From the NCBI GenBank assembly GCA_030683195.1, contig JAUXQA010000319.1, forward strand, positions 1 through 34,084: a stretch of DNA of 34,084 bases, in the 5' to 3' direction. This document shows positions 15,507 through 23,547 of this stretch, one piece after another (positions within the stretch are counted from its first letter, which is position 1; the number at the start of each line of letters is the position of its first letter). Source of the stretch: Rhodoferax sp. (lineage in GTDB: Bacteria > Pseudomonadota > Gammaproteobacteria > Burkholderiales > Burkholderiaceae_C). Below the pieces are notes generated by a model. That model searched no databases and had not been told where the DNA came from. It was given only the letters and a program-made list of their open reading frames with translations. Position numbers and translations under genes: made by a program.

Positions 15507-15570
15507 TCAACCTATGCGGGACCTATTGCCCGCCGGGTGAGGGGTCTCGCGAATTAGAGGAGGCTCGATG
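15507..15570 (+). promoter_or_regulatory. Structured leader RNA, copy 3 (TCAACC motif)
   Basis: TCAACC, then GGGACC, a bulge containing TATT, an inner CCC-GCC-GGG stem and GGTCTC closing the outer stem, with a GAG-containing Shine-Dalgarno region (GAGGAGG) able to pair with the CTC of that closing strand. The order of elements matches copies 1 and 2, with different outer-stem bases. This is the weakest of the three copies. Confidence 0.4.
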
Positions 15571-16596
15571 CTTATCAATGCAGAAGTTTTGGCCCGTGAT
15601 CGATGGCCCGATATTTTGACTGCGGCCGGCGTGGATAAGTCCTATTTCAGGGCATCCAACGGACCTTGCCCTTTCTGTGGCGAAGGGGTTGACCGGTACC
15701 GCTGGGCCAACAAGCACGGTGGGGTCTATGTGTGCTCGGTTTGCACAGAAGGAAAATACCGAAACGGCTTCGACTTTTTGAGTCGGCACAAGGGATTTCA
15801 GGCTTTTGCAGATGCAGCGAACTATGTTCGCGCGCACTTCGGCATCAATGGCTCCCTGGATGACCAAGTCGTGGTCAAGAGACTGGCGCAGGAACCCAAG
15901 CGGTCCACTGCCGTGGATCCCCAGAAGTCGCTTGCACGAATGACCCGTCAATGGGACCAAGCAGTTGCGGTGACGCCAGGCGATGCGGTACATAGATACC
16001 TGTGCAATCGCGTGCCAGGTGTGACAAGCGTTCCGAGCGAGGTGCGATATCACCCTTCACTGGAATACTGGAATCCACCCGCTGAGCAAGGGGGTTCGCC
16101 TGTGCTGCTGGGTCGCTTTGCAGCCATGCTGGTACGTGGATTTGATGTCCACGGTAACCTGGTGCAGCTGCATAAGACGTATCTGGATCAGGAAGGGCAT
16201 AAAGCACCCGTGCCCCATGCCAAGAAAACGGATCAAGGCGTCGGTAGCAACTCCTTTGCTTTGCGGCTGGGAACGCCTACCGACACGCTTGGGGTTTGCG
16301 AGGGTATTGAAACCGCAATTGCATCTTCGGTGATGCGCAACATTCCTGTGTGGTCCTGCCACTCAAGTTCAATCCTTGCCAATTTTGAGTTGCCTACCAT
16401 CTTCGATGGTTTGGTCAAACGATTGATCATCTTTACGGATTCCGATGAGATCAAGAACGGTCGTCGGGCAGGAGAAGAGGCCGCGAAGACGTTGGCCGAT
16501 CGTGCCAAAAAAATGGGCTTGCGATCATTGATCGTGAGACCAGCCAAGGTCGGTACGGATTTTGCCGACCTGTGCCGTAACAGCGCATCGGTCTGA
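15568..16596 (+). CDS. CHC2 zinc-ribbon/TOPRIM primase-like protein
   Basis: 342 residues from ATG 15568 with a strong GAGGAGG. The N terminus has a zinc ribbon with Cys pairs CPFC (34, 37) and CSVC (56, 59). The C-terminal half holds a TOPRIM domain: LGVCEGIETAIASS with the catalytic Glu (about 245-258) and IIFTDSDE with the DxD pair (about 288-296). This is the layout of phage P4-alpha or plasmid primases without a fused helicase; it probably makes RNA primers for plasmid replication or for the transferred strand. It is a stand-alone unit between leader 3 and a bidirectional terminator. Confidence 0.8.
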   Translation: MLINAEVLARDRWPDILTAAGVDKSYFRASNGPCPFCGEGVDRYRWANKHGGVYVCSVCTEGKYRNGFDFLSRHKGFQAFADAANYVRAHFGINGSLDDQVVVKRLAQEPKRSTAVDPQKSLARMTRQWDQAVAVTPGDAVHRYLCNRVPGVTSVPSEVRYHPSLEYWNPPAEQGGSPVLLGRFAAMLVRGFDVHGNLVQLHKTYLDQEGHKAPVPHAKKTDQGVGSNSFALRLGTPTDTLGVCEGIETAIASSVMRNIPVWSCHSSSILANFELPTIFDGLVKRLIIFTDSDEIKNGRRAGEEAAKTLADRAKKMGLRSLIVRPAKVGTDFADLCRNSASV

Positions 16597-16611
16597 GTGA
16601 TGAAAACAGAG

Positions 16612-16667
16612 AAAACCCACTCGGTACCCGCAAGTTCAAAGCTTGCGAGTGCCAGTGGGTTTTTTTT
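16612..16667. terminator. Bidirectional intrinsic terminator
   Basis: AAAACCCACT pairs with AGTGGGTTTT around an inner CGCAAG/CTTGCG stem, and T8 follows on the plus strand; the minus strand also ends in TTTT. It lies between the primase gene and the convergent XRE gene and would serve both. Confidence 0.85.
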
Positions 16668-16689
16668 CCGAACTTTCAGCGAAGAATGC

Positions 16690-17364
16690 CTAACAGCCGT
16701 GGATTGTGCCGATGGGCTTACCTGCTAAATGAAGACCAGGCGGTTCATTGTTGTTCTGGCGAATCGGCACAATGAGCCGGTCACTAAACCCAGTGTATTT
16801 TGAGGCGAAAACACCAACTTGTTCAGTGGTTTCTACGCAGCGCATCGGGTGAGCGATCCCGTTGATGTCTTCAATAATGTAGTAGTTGTCTTTCGCAACT
16901 GGCTTCAAGGTATGCGCAGCTAGTGACGTCCAGTCTTCATAAACCAACATGGTACGTACCTCTGAGGCGAAGTAGCCCACTGAGGACGTTGAAATATAAC
17001 GCAGGGGTTGGTCCGGAAAATCCCTCTGGCGATCCAAAAAGCCGCTTGGGGCGCGCCACACGGTGTTTTCACCGCCGTCAACTGATGTCACTACGGCGAT
17101 ATCCGCAGGAATTTCCTGATCTAATTCTGCATCAAGAAAATAACCAGCTGATTTACCAAAGGTAGCGCACAGTAAACCTATGTCTTCTAGGGTCCATGGC
17201 ACAAGACCAGATAACAGGTTTGACGCCGAGCGCCTGCTCACGCTAGCTACTTTCGCCAGCGAGGATTCGCGCCCCAAGGCATCAATCGGGTGCCCTGAGT
17301 CAGTTAACAGTTTTTGCAATCGTGTTGCTGCCAGATGTGACAGTGCGGCAGCAGAGCGATTCAT
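16690..17364 (-). CDS. XRE-like transcriptional repressor
   Basis: 224 residues if the ATG at 17364 is used, 234 from the in-frame TTG at 17394; neither start has a strong ribosome site. About residues 35-75 look like a helix-turn-helix (LAKVASVSRRSASNLLSG, then PWTLEDIGLLCATFG). The C-terminal ~140 residues resemble the regulatory half of phage-type repressors, but I do not see a clear Ser/Lys peptidase pair. It is transcribed away from the FlhD-like gene across an AT-rich region full of inverted repeats. By analogy with SetR of SXT, which represses setCD, it probably holds the FlhDC-like activator off and regulates itself. Function inferred from fold and position. Confidence 0.6.
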   Translation of the reverse strand: MNRSAAALSHLAATRLQKLLTDSGHPIDALGRESSLAKVASVSRRSASNLLSGLVPWTLEDIGLLCATFGKSAGYFLDAELDQEIPADIAVVTSVDGGENTVWRAPSGFLDRQRDFPDQPLRYISTSSVGYFASEVRTMLVYEDWTSLAAHTLKPVAKDNYYIIEDINGIAHPMRCVETTEQVGVFASKYTGFSDRLIVPIRQNNNEPPGLHLAGKPIGTIHGC

Positions 17365-17397
17365 TTCTTTTTTATTCAATTGATACTCACTCAAAAA

Positions 17398-17661
17398 TCT
17401 AGATATGCGCCAACTCCGTATTTTTAGTGTATATCTATACTTATTTATAAATTAATATAACATTCTCTTCGCGCTGTGACATTTTTTGTGGTGAATACTT
17501 AAAATTTAATGTAACAGAAAGTAACATCAATATTACAATTCAAAGTAAATTAGTCGGGTTAATTGATAATCCGCAGGCAATCGCGTAGACGACAGCATGT
17601 TTGCGTCACTTTTGTGACATGCATTTATCTTCAAATTGATTACGAACAGGGACGGATCTAC
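17398..17661. promoter_or_regulatory. Divergent control region between repressor and FlhD-like gene
   Basis: An AT-rich 260-bp region. It contains TAGATAT...ATATCTA (17400-17437, 24-bp spacer) near the repressor start, a TGTAAC/GTAACA/TATTACA cluster around 17510-17538, and GTCAC-TTTT-GTGAC (17605-17618) about 45 bp before the FlhD-like start. These are candidate operators for the repressor or for an AcaB-type activator. I could not fix either promoter with confidence. No 38-bp box is present here. Confidence 0.45.
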
Positions 17662-18186
17662 ATGACGGAGCAGGACATAGAGTCAGAGAACTTACAACTT
17701 CTTACCGGGAAGTGGAAGAAGCTCGTCATGGAAAAAGCGGATCCAACTCGCCTCGGGTTAAGTCGTGAGGCTGCCCAGGTATTGCTCCAACTTGGTGAAG
17801 ATCAGGTCAAACGCGCAGCCACCGTGCACGTTCCTCTTTTTGAGTTCTCATGTACAACTGAAATTCTTAAAGAAGCCTTCAGCTCGACGAGCCAGCAATC
17901 AGAAGAGAGAAATGATGACGCCCAGCTGTTTTTGAGTAACAGGTGGCGGGCCAGCGAAGGAACATTTGTATCGACCCAAATGCTCTACAACATGACGCGC
18001 GGCATGCATGCCCTGATGCAAAGCGCGACGTACACCAAGATTGTGCGGGCGGGGGAAAGCGGAGTGAGGCTGATGAGGCTTGCGGTCCGGCCCCAATACT
18101 TGTTTCATGCAGGCAACAAATTTGATCTTCACACAAGTCACAGAACATCAATGGCTATTTGTTGCGCCGACCGCTCGGGTTACTGA
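17662..18186 (+). CDS. FlhD-like subunit of conjugation activator (AcaD/SetD-type)
   Basis: 174 residues from ATG 17662; the ORF-track start 17563 lies in the control region. The N-terminal ~65 residues follow FlhD closely in pattern: LLTGKWKKLVMEKADPTRLG, LSREAAQVLLQLGEDQVKRA, then VPLFEFSC, equivalent to the FlhD helices and the CxFRFD segment. FlhD is ~116 residues, so this protein carries an extra ~60-residue C-terminal part of unknown role. FlhD relatives form a heterohexamer with FlhC and switch on transcription; in IncC and SXT/R391 elements such pairs (AcaCD, SetCD) turn on conjugation genes. Gene order D then C, 11 nt apart, is the same here. No flagellar genes are in the window. Confidence 0.65.
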   Translation: MTEQDIESENLQLLTGKWKKLVMEKADPTRLGLSREAAQVLLQLGEDQVKRAATVHVPLFEFSCTTEILKEAFSSTSQQSEERNDDAQLFLSNRWRASEGTFVSTQMLYNMTRGMHALMQSATYTKIVRAGESGVRLMRLAVRPQYLFHAGNKFDLHTSHRTSMAICCADRSGY

Positions 18187-18197
18187 GAGCAGAGCCT

Positions 18198-18851
18198 ATG
18201 AAGAAGCTAACAAAGGCTTTAATTTTAAGTCAGTGGGCGGCAGATCCGGCCACCATGACTCGGCTCGAACAAATCGTCTTGTTGACGCAACGGACCGATT
18301 TGATCAAGCAGTTGATGCTGATTGAGGATGGGTTCGAAGGTCAATTGAGAATTCAGATCAAGGTTATATGCGACAAGCACAATATTCCATACGTTCCACC
18401 GCGGGGTCGGACAGGTGACACCAAAAACCCGAAGCAGTTCTACGGACGCGTACGCTTTGACATCTCCGTGTTGCTCGGCCTGTTCTTGAATTCAAATGAT
18501 GGTGGCGTTGTATCTTCGAAAGAAGGGCGTCTCCTCTCAACCGATGTTTTGGATAGATTGATTTTTGCCTACCATCGGTACTTGCAACTCCATCGGGTGA
18601 CCTCAGCCCAGGCAACCGTGAACTTCGAGTTGTTCGTAAAGAGTTGGCAGGCTGTGCAAATGGGTGAGGCGGTGATGGCGAATTGCACAAATTGTGGTTC
18701 GACATACGTTAATTTCCGTTCTGCAATGGTTCACCAATGTCCCGTTTGCACAAGCTTGAACTTGGCCATGCTGCAACGCCCGGCCGTGATTCGTCGGTCA
18801 AGCCAGGATGATTTCGGCCTACCCATCGGGCAAAAAATCCGCAATTCATAG
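18198..18851 (+). CDS. FlhC-like subunit of conjugation activator (AcaC/SetC-type)
   Basis: 217 residues from ATG 18198 (FlhC of E. coli is 192). Matches to FlhC in order: a helical N terminus, a central FDISVLLGLFLN region, LDRLIFAYHRYLQL (about 118-131), ELFVKSWQAVQMGEAVM (about 144-160), and a zinc site with four Cys, CTNC (163, 166) and CPVC (181, 184), like the FlhC zinc cluster. FlhC contributes most of the DNA recognition in the FlhD4C2 complex. The gene follows the FlhD-like gene by 11 nt and ends 14 bp before box B, the first of three boxes ahead of the transfer operons. The homology call rests on the motif order and Cys pattern. Confidence 0.75.
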   Translation: MKKLTKALILSQWAADPATMTRLEQIVLLTQRTDLIKQLMLIEDGFEGQLRIQIKVICDKHNIPYVPPRGRTGDTKNPKQFYGRVRFDISVLLGLFLNSNDGGVVSSKEGRLLSTDVLDRLIFAYHRYLQLHRVTSAQATVNFELFVKSWQAVQMGEAVMANCTNCGSTYVNFRSAMVHQCPVCTSLNLAMLQRPAVIRRSSQDDFGLPIGQKIRNS

Positions 18852-18865
18852 AAGTTCGATGTTGA

Positions 18866-18903
18866 GTCCGAGCAAGTAACGTAAATTGCGGGTTTGCTCG
18901 GCC
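18866..18903 (+). promoter_or_regulatory. 38-bp inverted box, site B, upstream of traI-like gene
   Basis: GTCCGAGCAAG, 16 bp, TTTGCTCGGCC: the same arms and the same 38-bp length as site A, differing at one base in the left arm and one in the right. It lies between flhC-like and traI-like, ending 32 nt before the traI-like start, the same distance as site C to its gene. Confidence 0.7.
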
Positions 18904-18935
18904 AACGCAAGCGCAGCCGGTGGAAAAATCGGCGC

Positions 18936-20813
18936 ATGTTTAACTACCTTGCAAACAAAGTATTTGGCCGCGTCCATACTGCGCCGGTAGCCCTCGCTGA
19001 TGTTGGGGTAAAACGTGTTCCACCTCAGGGGCCTGGACGGTCGGATCAGCCCCATGTCCAATACCCCCCACAGGACCCAGGCTTCATTTGCCCCGAAGCC
19101 TCCGATCTGTTGCGCGCCCAGGCCGACATCATGGGCATGCTACGAATTCACGCCGCATGTTCCCCCGCGATGTTCAAAGATCGCTATGAACAGCCTATCC
19201 TGAACTTGGCGGCATACATTGCAAATCTGCCTGCCACTGCATCCGGAGTGTTTTCGGGAGAGGGTGGTTTGATGCGCGCCTGCGTTGAAATGGCGTTCAA
19301 CTCATTCAGAGCATCGGATGGCAGGATCTTCACCGGTGCCAGTGGCGTCGAGGAACGTCACCTGTTGGAAGGCCGGTGGCGCTACGTTTGCTTTGCTGCC
19401 GGCTTGCTGTATCCCCTTGGCGCCTCAATCGAAGCGATGCAGGTCATCGATGCACAAGGTAAGCGATGGTCGCCTGAACTCGATTCCCTTGTGTCTTGGG
19501 TAGACCCGGGAGAGCGCTACTGGGTGACTTGGCTGCATGAGGATGTACAGCCTGGCCCGTCTTCGATCATGGGGATGCTCCTGCACAAACTTCTTGGTCG
19601 GCCTAACATCGACTGGTTGAATGATGGCTCATCCGATTTGATCAAACGACTGCTTGAGATCATTACGGGGTCCGCGCTGGCCGCGCCTTTGATCGCTACC
19701 AACGTGGTCCAAAGCGTCTGGGTGTCGGTACATATGCGTGAAGTCGCACGGCGCCACCAGAACTACGGGCGTCTGACGGTTGGCTCGCACATTTCGCCCT
19801 ACATCATCGACGCCATGGTCGTCCTTACCAAGGATATGTGGGTCATCAATGAGAAAACAGTGTTTGCCGACGCCACGGGGGTGCATCTTGAATGGCCTGC
19901 CGCCGGGCGCGACATCATCGACTACTGCAAGGCCCGCGCATATCCTGGCGTTCCGTCGAGCGAAGCGGCGTTGCTGACGATGTTATCTGCCAACAAAATC
20001 ATTGTTGGCGGACTCGATGGCGTAGCCATGGTTGAAATTGCGAATGCCGATGGCGAAATCGTCGCTGCGGTCAAATTGGCAAAGCCCGGCCTGTTGGTGG
20101 ATGACCCCGCAATCTACGCTACCGCCAAAAGCAGACCCGTAGCGATCGAGGAAGTCATCGCGGGTGACCCATTGACCTCTGAATCCCCTGAGAAATCTCC
20201 AATTCGAACGAAGCAACCCAAGAAAGTGCTGCCTCCCGCTGAAGTCGCCACGCGCCCAACTCTGGACACCATTGAAATCGGTGAGCAGACAGGAATCCAG
20301 TCAACCACGGTTGCCCCCCCCCGGGGAAGCGCCAATACGGCTGAACCAGCCGCAGTTGCCGTTCAAGCTCCAGCGAATGAGGCAAAGCAATCCTCTGCCG
20401 TAGCACAGCCAGATCCTAGCGACTCAACTGATAGTCTCCCAATGGATGCCAGCATAGAGGGCACAGAAATCAAATACGCGGGGTTTGTAGACAAGGACGT
20501 TGCGTCAAAACTAAAACCGCATTCGGTTGAAATTCTCGGAAAAGTCATCCACGCTTGGCGCGAGAAGACGGACTTGCAGTACGTGATGCGGACAACATCT
20601 GTTGGCGCTGCAGTGGAGAAGGATTTCCTGTTGATGTGTTCTAGTCGTGGGATCGACTCGATCCTTGAGTTCGCGGCAGTTGGTTTGCTATACATTGATC
20701 CCACCCGTCCGGGGATCAAGATCCATCAGATCGCAACCGTGGATGGCGGACAAAAGAAGGTTGATTGCATCGTGTTCTCGCGCGGAGCTGTGAAACTGCT
20801 TGGGTTGAACTGA
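18936..20813 (+). CDS. TraI_2 (MOBH) relaxase-like protein lacking the catalytic histidines
   Basis: 625 residues from ATG 18936, with GGTGGA upstream. The N-terminal ~270 residues align by eye to the TraI_2 domain of MOBH relaxases: a segment in the place of LPASE-HHH...GGLLxH (here LPATASGVFSGEGGLMRA, about 98-115) and one in the place of LLHDIGKPVTD (here LLYPLGASIEA, about 157-167), followed by GKRWSPELDSL. The HHH motif, the following His and the HD pair are all replaced, so metal-dependent nicking as known for MOBH is not expected. A charged Pro/Ala/Thr-rich linker (~400-510) leads to a C-terminal winged-helix-like domain similar to TraI_2_C. The frame is open throughout and the gene lies directly before traD-like. 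It may be a structural or DNA-binding member of the relaxosome. Confidence 0.7.
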   Translation: MFNYLANKVFGRVHTAPVALADVGVKRVPPQGPGRSDQPHVQYPPQDPGFICPEASDLLRAQADIMGMLRIHAACSPAMFKDRYEQPILNLAAYIANLPATASGVFSGEGGLMRACVEMAFNSFRASDGRIFTGASGVEERHLLEGRWRYVCFAAGLLYPLGASIEAMQVIDAQGKRWSPELDSLVSWVDPGERYWVTWLHEDVQPGPSSIMGMLLHKLLGRPNIDWLNDGSSDLIKRLLEIITGSALAAPLIATNVVQSVWVSVHMREVARRHQNYGRLTVGSHISPYIIDAMVVLTKDMWVINEKTVFADATGVHLEWPAAGRDIIDYCKARAYPGVPSSEAALLTMLSANKIIVGGLDGVAMVEIANADGEIVAAVKLAKPGLLVDDPAIYATAKSRPVAIEEVIAGDPLTSESPEKSPIRTKQPKKVLPPAEVATRPTLDTIEIGEQTGIQSTTVAPPRGSANTAEPAAVAVQAPANEAKQSSAVAQPDPSDSTDSLPMDASIEGTEIKYAGFVDKDVASKLKPHSVEILGKVIHAWREKTDLQYVMRTTSVGAAVEKDFLLMCSSRGIDSILEFAAVGLLYIDPTRPGIKIHQIATVDGGQKKVDCIVFSRGAVKLLGLN

Positions 20814-20816
20814 TAC

Positions 20817-22763
20817 ATGGCCCAGCAAAAGTTCGAAAGTCTCCTGCGTCCGCTTTACGAAGCCCATGCTGTTGGCGCATGGCTTTTCGCAGCGCTGTGG
20901 TGCCTGGTGTGGGGCATCGTGGTTGACTTCGGCCGATCGACAATATTTTTGCTGGTCGTGATGTGTTTAGCAATTGCGGCCTGGCGTTCGATTGGGGCAT
21001 ACCGGCTGTCCAAACTCAAGCTGGGTCTCATTGGCAAGCCAATTGCCTTCATTGACACCAAACAGCTCGCGAATGCCATGTCAAAAATGGGCAACAACCT
21101 ATGGCTCGGATGGGGCTACCGCTGGGAGCCGCGCCATACCCGGCGCGCTTACGAGGTTATGAAGCACGATATGGCGGAAATCTATCCGAAGCCTTGGGTG
21201 CTGCGCCTTTTGGGCGAATCGAGAAACCCGAAAGACGAGCGTGGCATGCAGTGGATTCACGGCTTGGAGCCACAAGAGAAAGATATCTTGGTGCCCTTCG
21301 ATGCGTTGAAAGGCCATTGTGCAGTCATTGCCACGACCGGATCGATCAAGACCCGTCTGGTGTCGTTGATCGCGTACCAGTTGGCCACCCGAGGCGACAC
21401 AATCATCATGATTGACCCGAAGGGCGATCCTGAGCTGCGAGAAATTCTGCGTGCATGCGCCGTCGCCTCTGGTGAGCCCGAGCGTTTTTTGATGATGCAT
21501 CCAGCGTTCGCTAGTGAGTCCACACGTATGGATTTGTTAAAAAACTGGGACCGGGTGAGCCAAGTGGCCAGTCGGGTAGCGTTGGTGTTGGGATCTCAGG
21601 AGGAGTCCACGTTCAAAGAGTTCTGCTGGAATGCGGTGCACAGCATTACCAATGGCATGAAGTATGTCGGGCGGCGAGTGAGCATTCTTAGTCTGAAAAC
21701 ATCCATGCAATCACGAATCAGTGTCGAGCGCCTGACCGAAGAAGCGCTGAATGTTTTGTTTCGAGATCACGCGCCACACTTGAAGGAAAAGATCGAGGAA
21801 GAGGTCAACAAGATGTTGTCCGAAGGTGCCCCTAAAGGGCGCGGCAAGGTGAAGTCGAACATGGTTGAAACCAGTTCAATCGTACTCACTGCGATGATTC
21901 AGGTGTTCAATGTCTACCTGTCTGAAGACCATGCAGAGGCCGCGAGAACTGGCAACATGGAAAAGCCGGAAGAGTTGAGGGGCCTGATTGCAATTCTGGA
22001 GGCAAACAAGGAGTGGTTCGGGAAGATGATCGTGTCGATTACTCCCATGCTTACCAAGCTCAGTACCGATGACCTGAAAGGCTTGCTGTCACCGGACTAT
22101 GACGACATCAACGACACGCGGCCCATCATGGACATGATGCGGGTCATCCGTGGGAAGCATATTCTGTACGTGGGCACCGACACACTGGCAGACCCATCGG
22201 TCGGTCATGCCTTGGCGGCCATGTTGCTTGCGGACGCATCGGCTGTTGCCGCTGAAATATACAACCACGGTGTCGAGGGCGATGACGGCTCCACGCCACG
22301 ACGCATTCATGTGATCGTGGACGAATGGGGGGATGTGATGTGCGAGCCCTTGATTCAGCAGGCCAACAAGGGCCGAGGGGCCGGCATTTTTGTATGGGCC
22401 CTTGGCCAAACCCTGTCTGACCTCACAGACGCCTTTGGGGGCAATCAACCCAAGGCCCTACGTTTCATGGGCAACATGAACAACATGATTGTGGGTGCAA
22501 CCCAGGATTCAGCCACCATGGAAATGGTGTCAGAGAAATTTGGTATGACCTCAATTACCGTCAAGACACAAGGCCAGTCCACTGGCTCAAAAACAGAGGA
22601 TACCGGACTTGAGTTCTCAGTGAACAGATCGGAATCCATCAGCGAGCAATCGACCGAGCTTTTCCCACCCAGCCTTCTACCCGGACTACCCGACCTGCAC
22701 TACGTAGCAATGCTGAACCGTTCAGAGTTCATCAAAGGCCGCATTCCCGTTTTAAAACTGTAG
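20817..22763 (+). CDS. TraD/VirD4-family coupling protein with altered Walker A
   Basis: 648 residues, starting 3 nt after the traI-like stop. Two N-terminal membrane segments (about 20-37 and 42-56) precede the cytoplasmic ATPase domain, as in TraD of SXT-type systems. The P-loop position reads ATTGSIKT (172-179): the Lys and Thr remain, but the first Gly is Ala and the Gly before Lys is Ile. Walker B is intact (HVIVDEWGDVM, about 496-506), as is the IDPKGDPEL strand that normally follows. Coupling proteins dock the relaxosome to the type IV channel and pump DNA; here ATP hydrolysis may be weak or lost. Probably cotranscribed with traI-like under box B. Confidence 0.8.
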   Translation: MAQQKFESLLRPLYEAHAVGAWLFAALWCLVWGIVVDFGRSTIFLLVVMCLAIAAWRSIGAYRLSKLKLGLIGKPIAFIDTKQLANAMSKMGNNLWLGWGYRWEPRHTRRAYEVMKHDMAEIYPKPWVLRLLGESRNPKDERGMQWIHGLEPQEKDILVPFDALKGHCAVIATTGSIKTRLVSLIAYQLATRGDTIIMIDPKGDPELREILRACAVASGEPERFLMMHPAFASESTRMDLLKNWDRVSQVASRVALVLGSQEESTFKEFCWNAVHSITNGMKYVGRRVSILSLKTSMQSRISVERLTEEALNVLFRDHAPHLKEKIEEEVNKMLSEGAPKGRGKVKSNMVETSSIVLTAMIQVFNVYLSEDHAEAARTGNMEKPEELRGLIAILEANKEWFGKMIVSITPMLTKLSTDDLKGLLSPDYDDINDTRPIMDMMRVIRGKHILYVGTDTLADPSVGHALAAMLLADASAVAAEIYNHGVEGDDGSTPRRIHVIVDEWGDVMCEPLIQQANKGRGAGIFVWALGQTLSDLTDAFGGNQPKALRFMGNMNNMIVGATQDSATMEMVSEKFGMTSITVKTQGQSTGSKTEDTGLEFSVNRSESISEQSTELFPPSLLPGLPDLHYVAMLNRSEFIKGRIPVLKL

Positions 22764-22770
22764 TTACACC

Positions 22771-23388
22771 ATGCTAGAAACTGTTGTCCCAATACACGCC
22801 AAGATCGACGCTTTTGCAAGCCGAAAGCAATACCTGCCAGACTCAAGCAAAACGATAGATCTGCCTAATTTGCGCAAGCCTCATGATGAGATATCCGCTT
22901 ACCTGGAGAGCATGGGGCTGCAGGCCGATGCAAAGGCGCTTTGGATCGGTTACCCAGGATTAAAACAATCGGTCGAGCGGCTTGTTTCGTGGGTCGGAAT
23001 CGAATGGCCTTCCGAAAAAAACCCGTTGTTGCCTGCCATATTCGAGGCCATTGAGTTGGCCGTCCGGTCGACCAAAGATGGGTTGGAGCGCCAGGAAACA
23101 GACCGTCGCTTCGTCATCGCCAATTTTCACAATGGTTTGGCCCATATTGCCAGGGACATCGCTGGGTTCGTTGCGTGGGGATGCTCGTCACAGAAGGCGA
23201 TTGAGCAGTGGGAACCGTTCCTGATTCCATTCCAAGTGTGGTGCGATGCAAGTCGGTTCGAGAAAATAATCTTCAAAAGGGTTGATTCCATGAACGAGAT
23301 CGACATGGATGGATTGCTTTGGAAAATGAGAAGCACGATCGCATCTGTTCACGATGTCGGGGTGATTCACCGCTATGGGGCAAGGTAG
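22771..23388 (+). CDS. Unknown protein downstream of traD
   Basis: 205 residues, starting 7 nt after the traD-like stop, so it is in the same operon. It appears soluble, with no signal peptide and no clear membrane helix (a mildly hydrophobic stretch, FVAWGCSS, is too short). No family recognised. Its place between the coupling protein and the DUF4400 gene suggests an accessory transfer role. The gene ends before a 160-bp interval containing a hairpin. Confidence 0.65.
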   Translation: MLETVVPIHAKIDAFASRKQYLPDSSKTIDLPNLRKPHDEISAYLESMGLQADAKALWIGYPGLKQSVERLVSWVGIEWPSEKNPLLPAIFEAIELAVRSTKDGLERQETDRRFVIANFHNGLAHIARDIAGFVAWGCSSQKAIEQWEPFLIPFQVWCDASRFEKIIFKRVDSMNEIDMDGLLWKMRSTIASVHDVGVIHRYGAR

Positions 23389-23440
23389 ACACCTGATTGA
23401 ATCTACAAGGACTTGGTTGAGGATGCCGATCTTGCGGATG

Positions 23441-23468
23441 AAGGATCTCCCCGTGGTGCGGGTTCCTT
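23441..23468 (+). terminator. Weak hairpin between traD operon and DUF4400 gene
   Basis: AAGGA...CCCG-TGGTG-CGGG...TCCTT forms an interrupted stem 50 bp after the preceding stop. No T-run follows, so termination is unlikely to be complete; it may only lower read-through into the DUF4400 gene. Confidence 0.3.
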
Positions 23469-23547
23469 GTAGGAGCGGTTTTGGGACTTCGATCAAGAGC
23501 GTCGTAGCGTTGTTTGACTCGATACTCAAATCCAGAGAAGGCATCTG

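Noticed and set aside
17662-18851. Flagellar regulators flhDC
   Set aside because: No flagellar or motility gene is nearby, the proteins are longer than FlhD and FlhC, and the position matches the AcaDC/SetDC arrangement.
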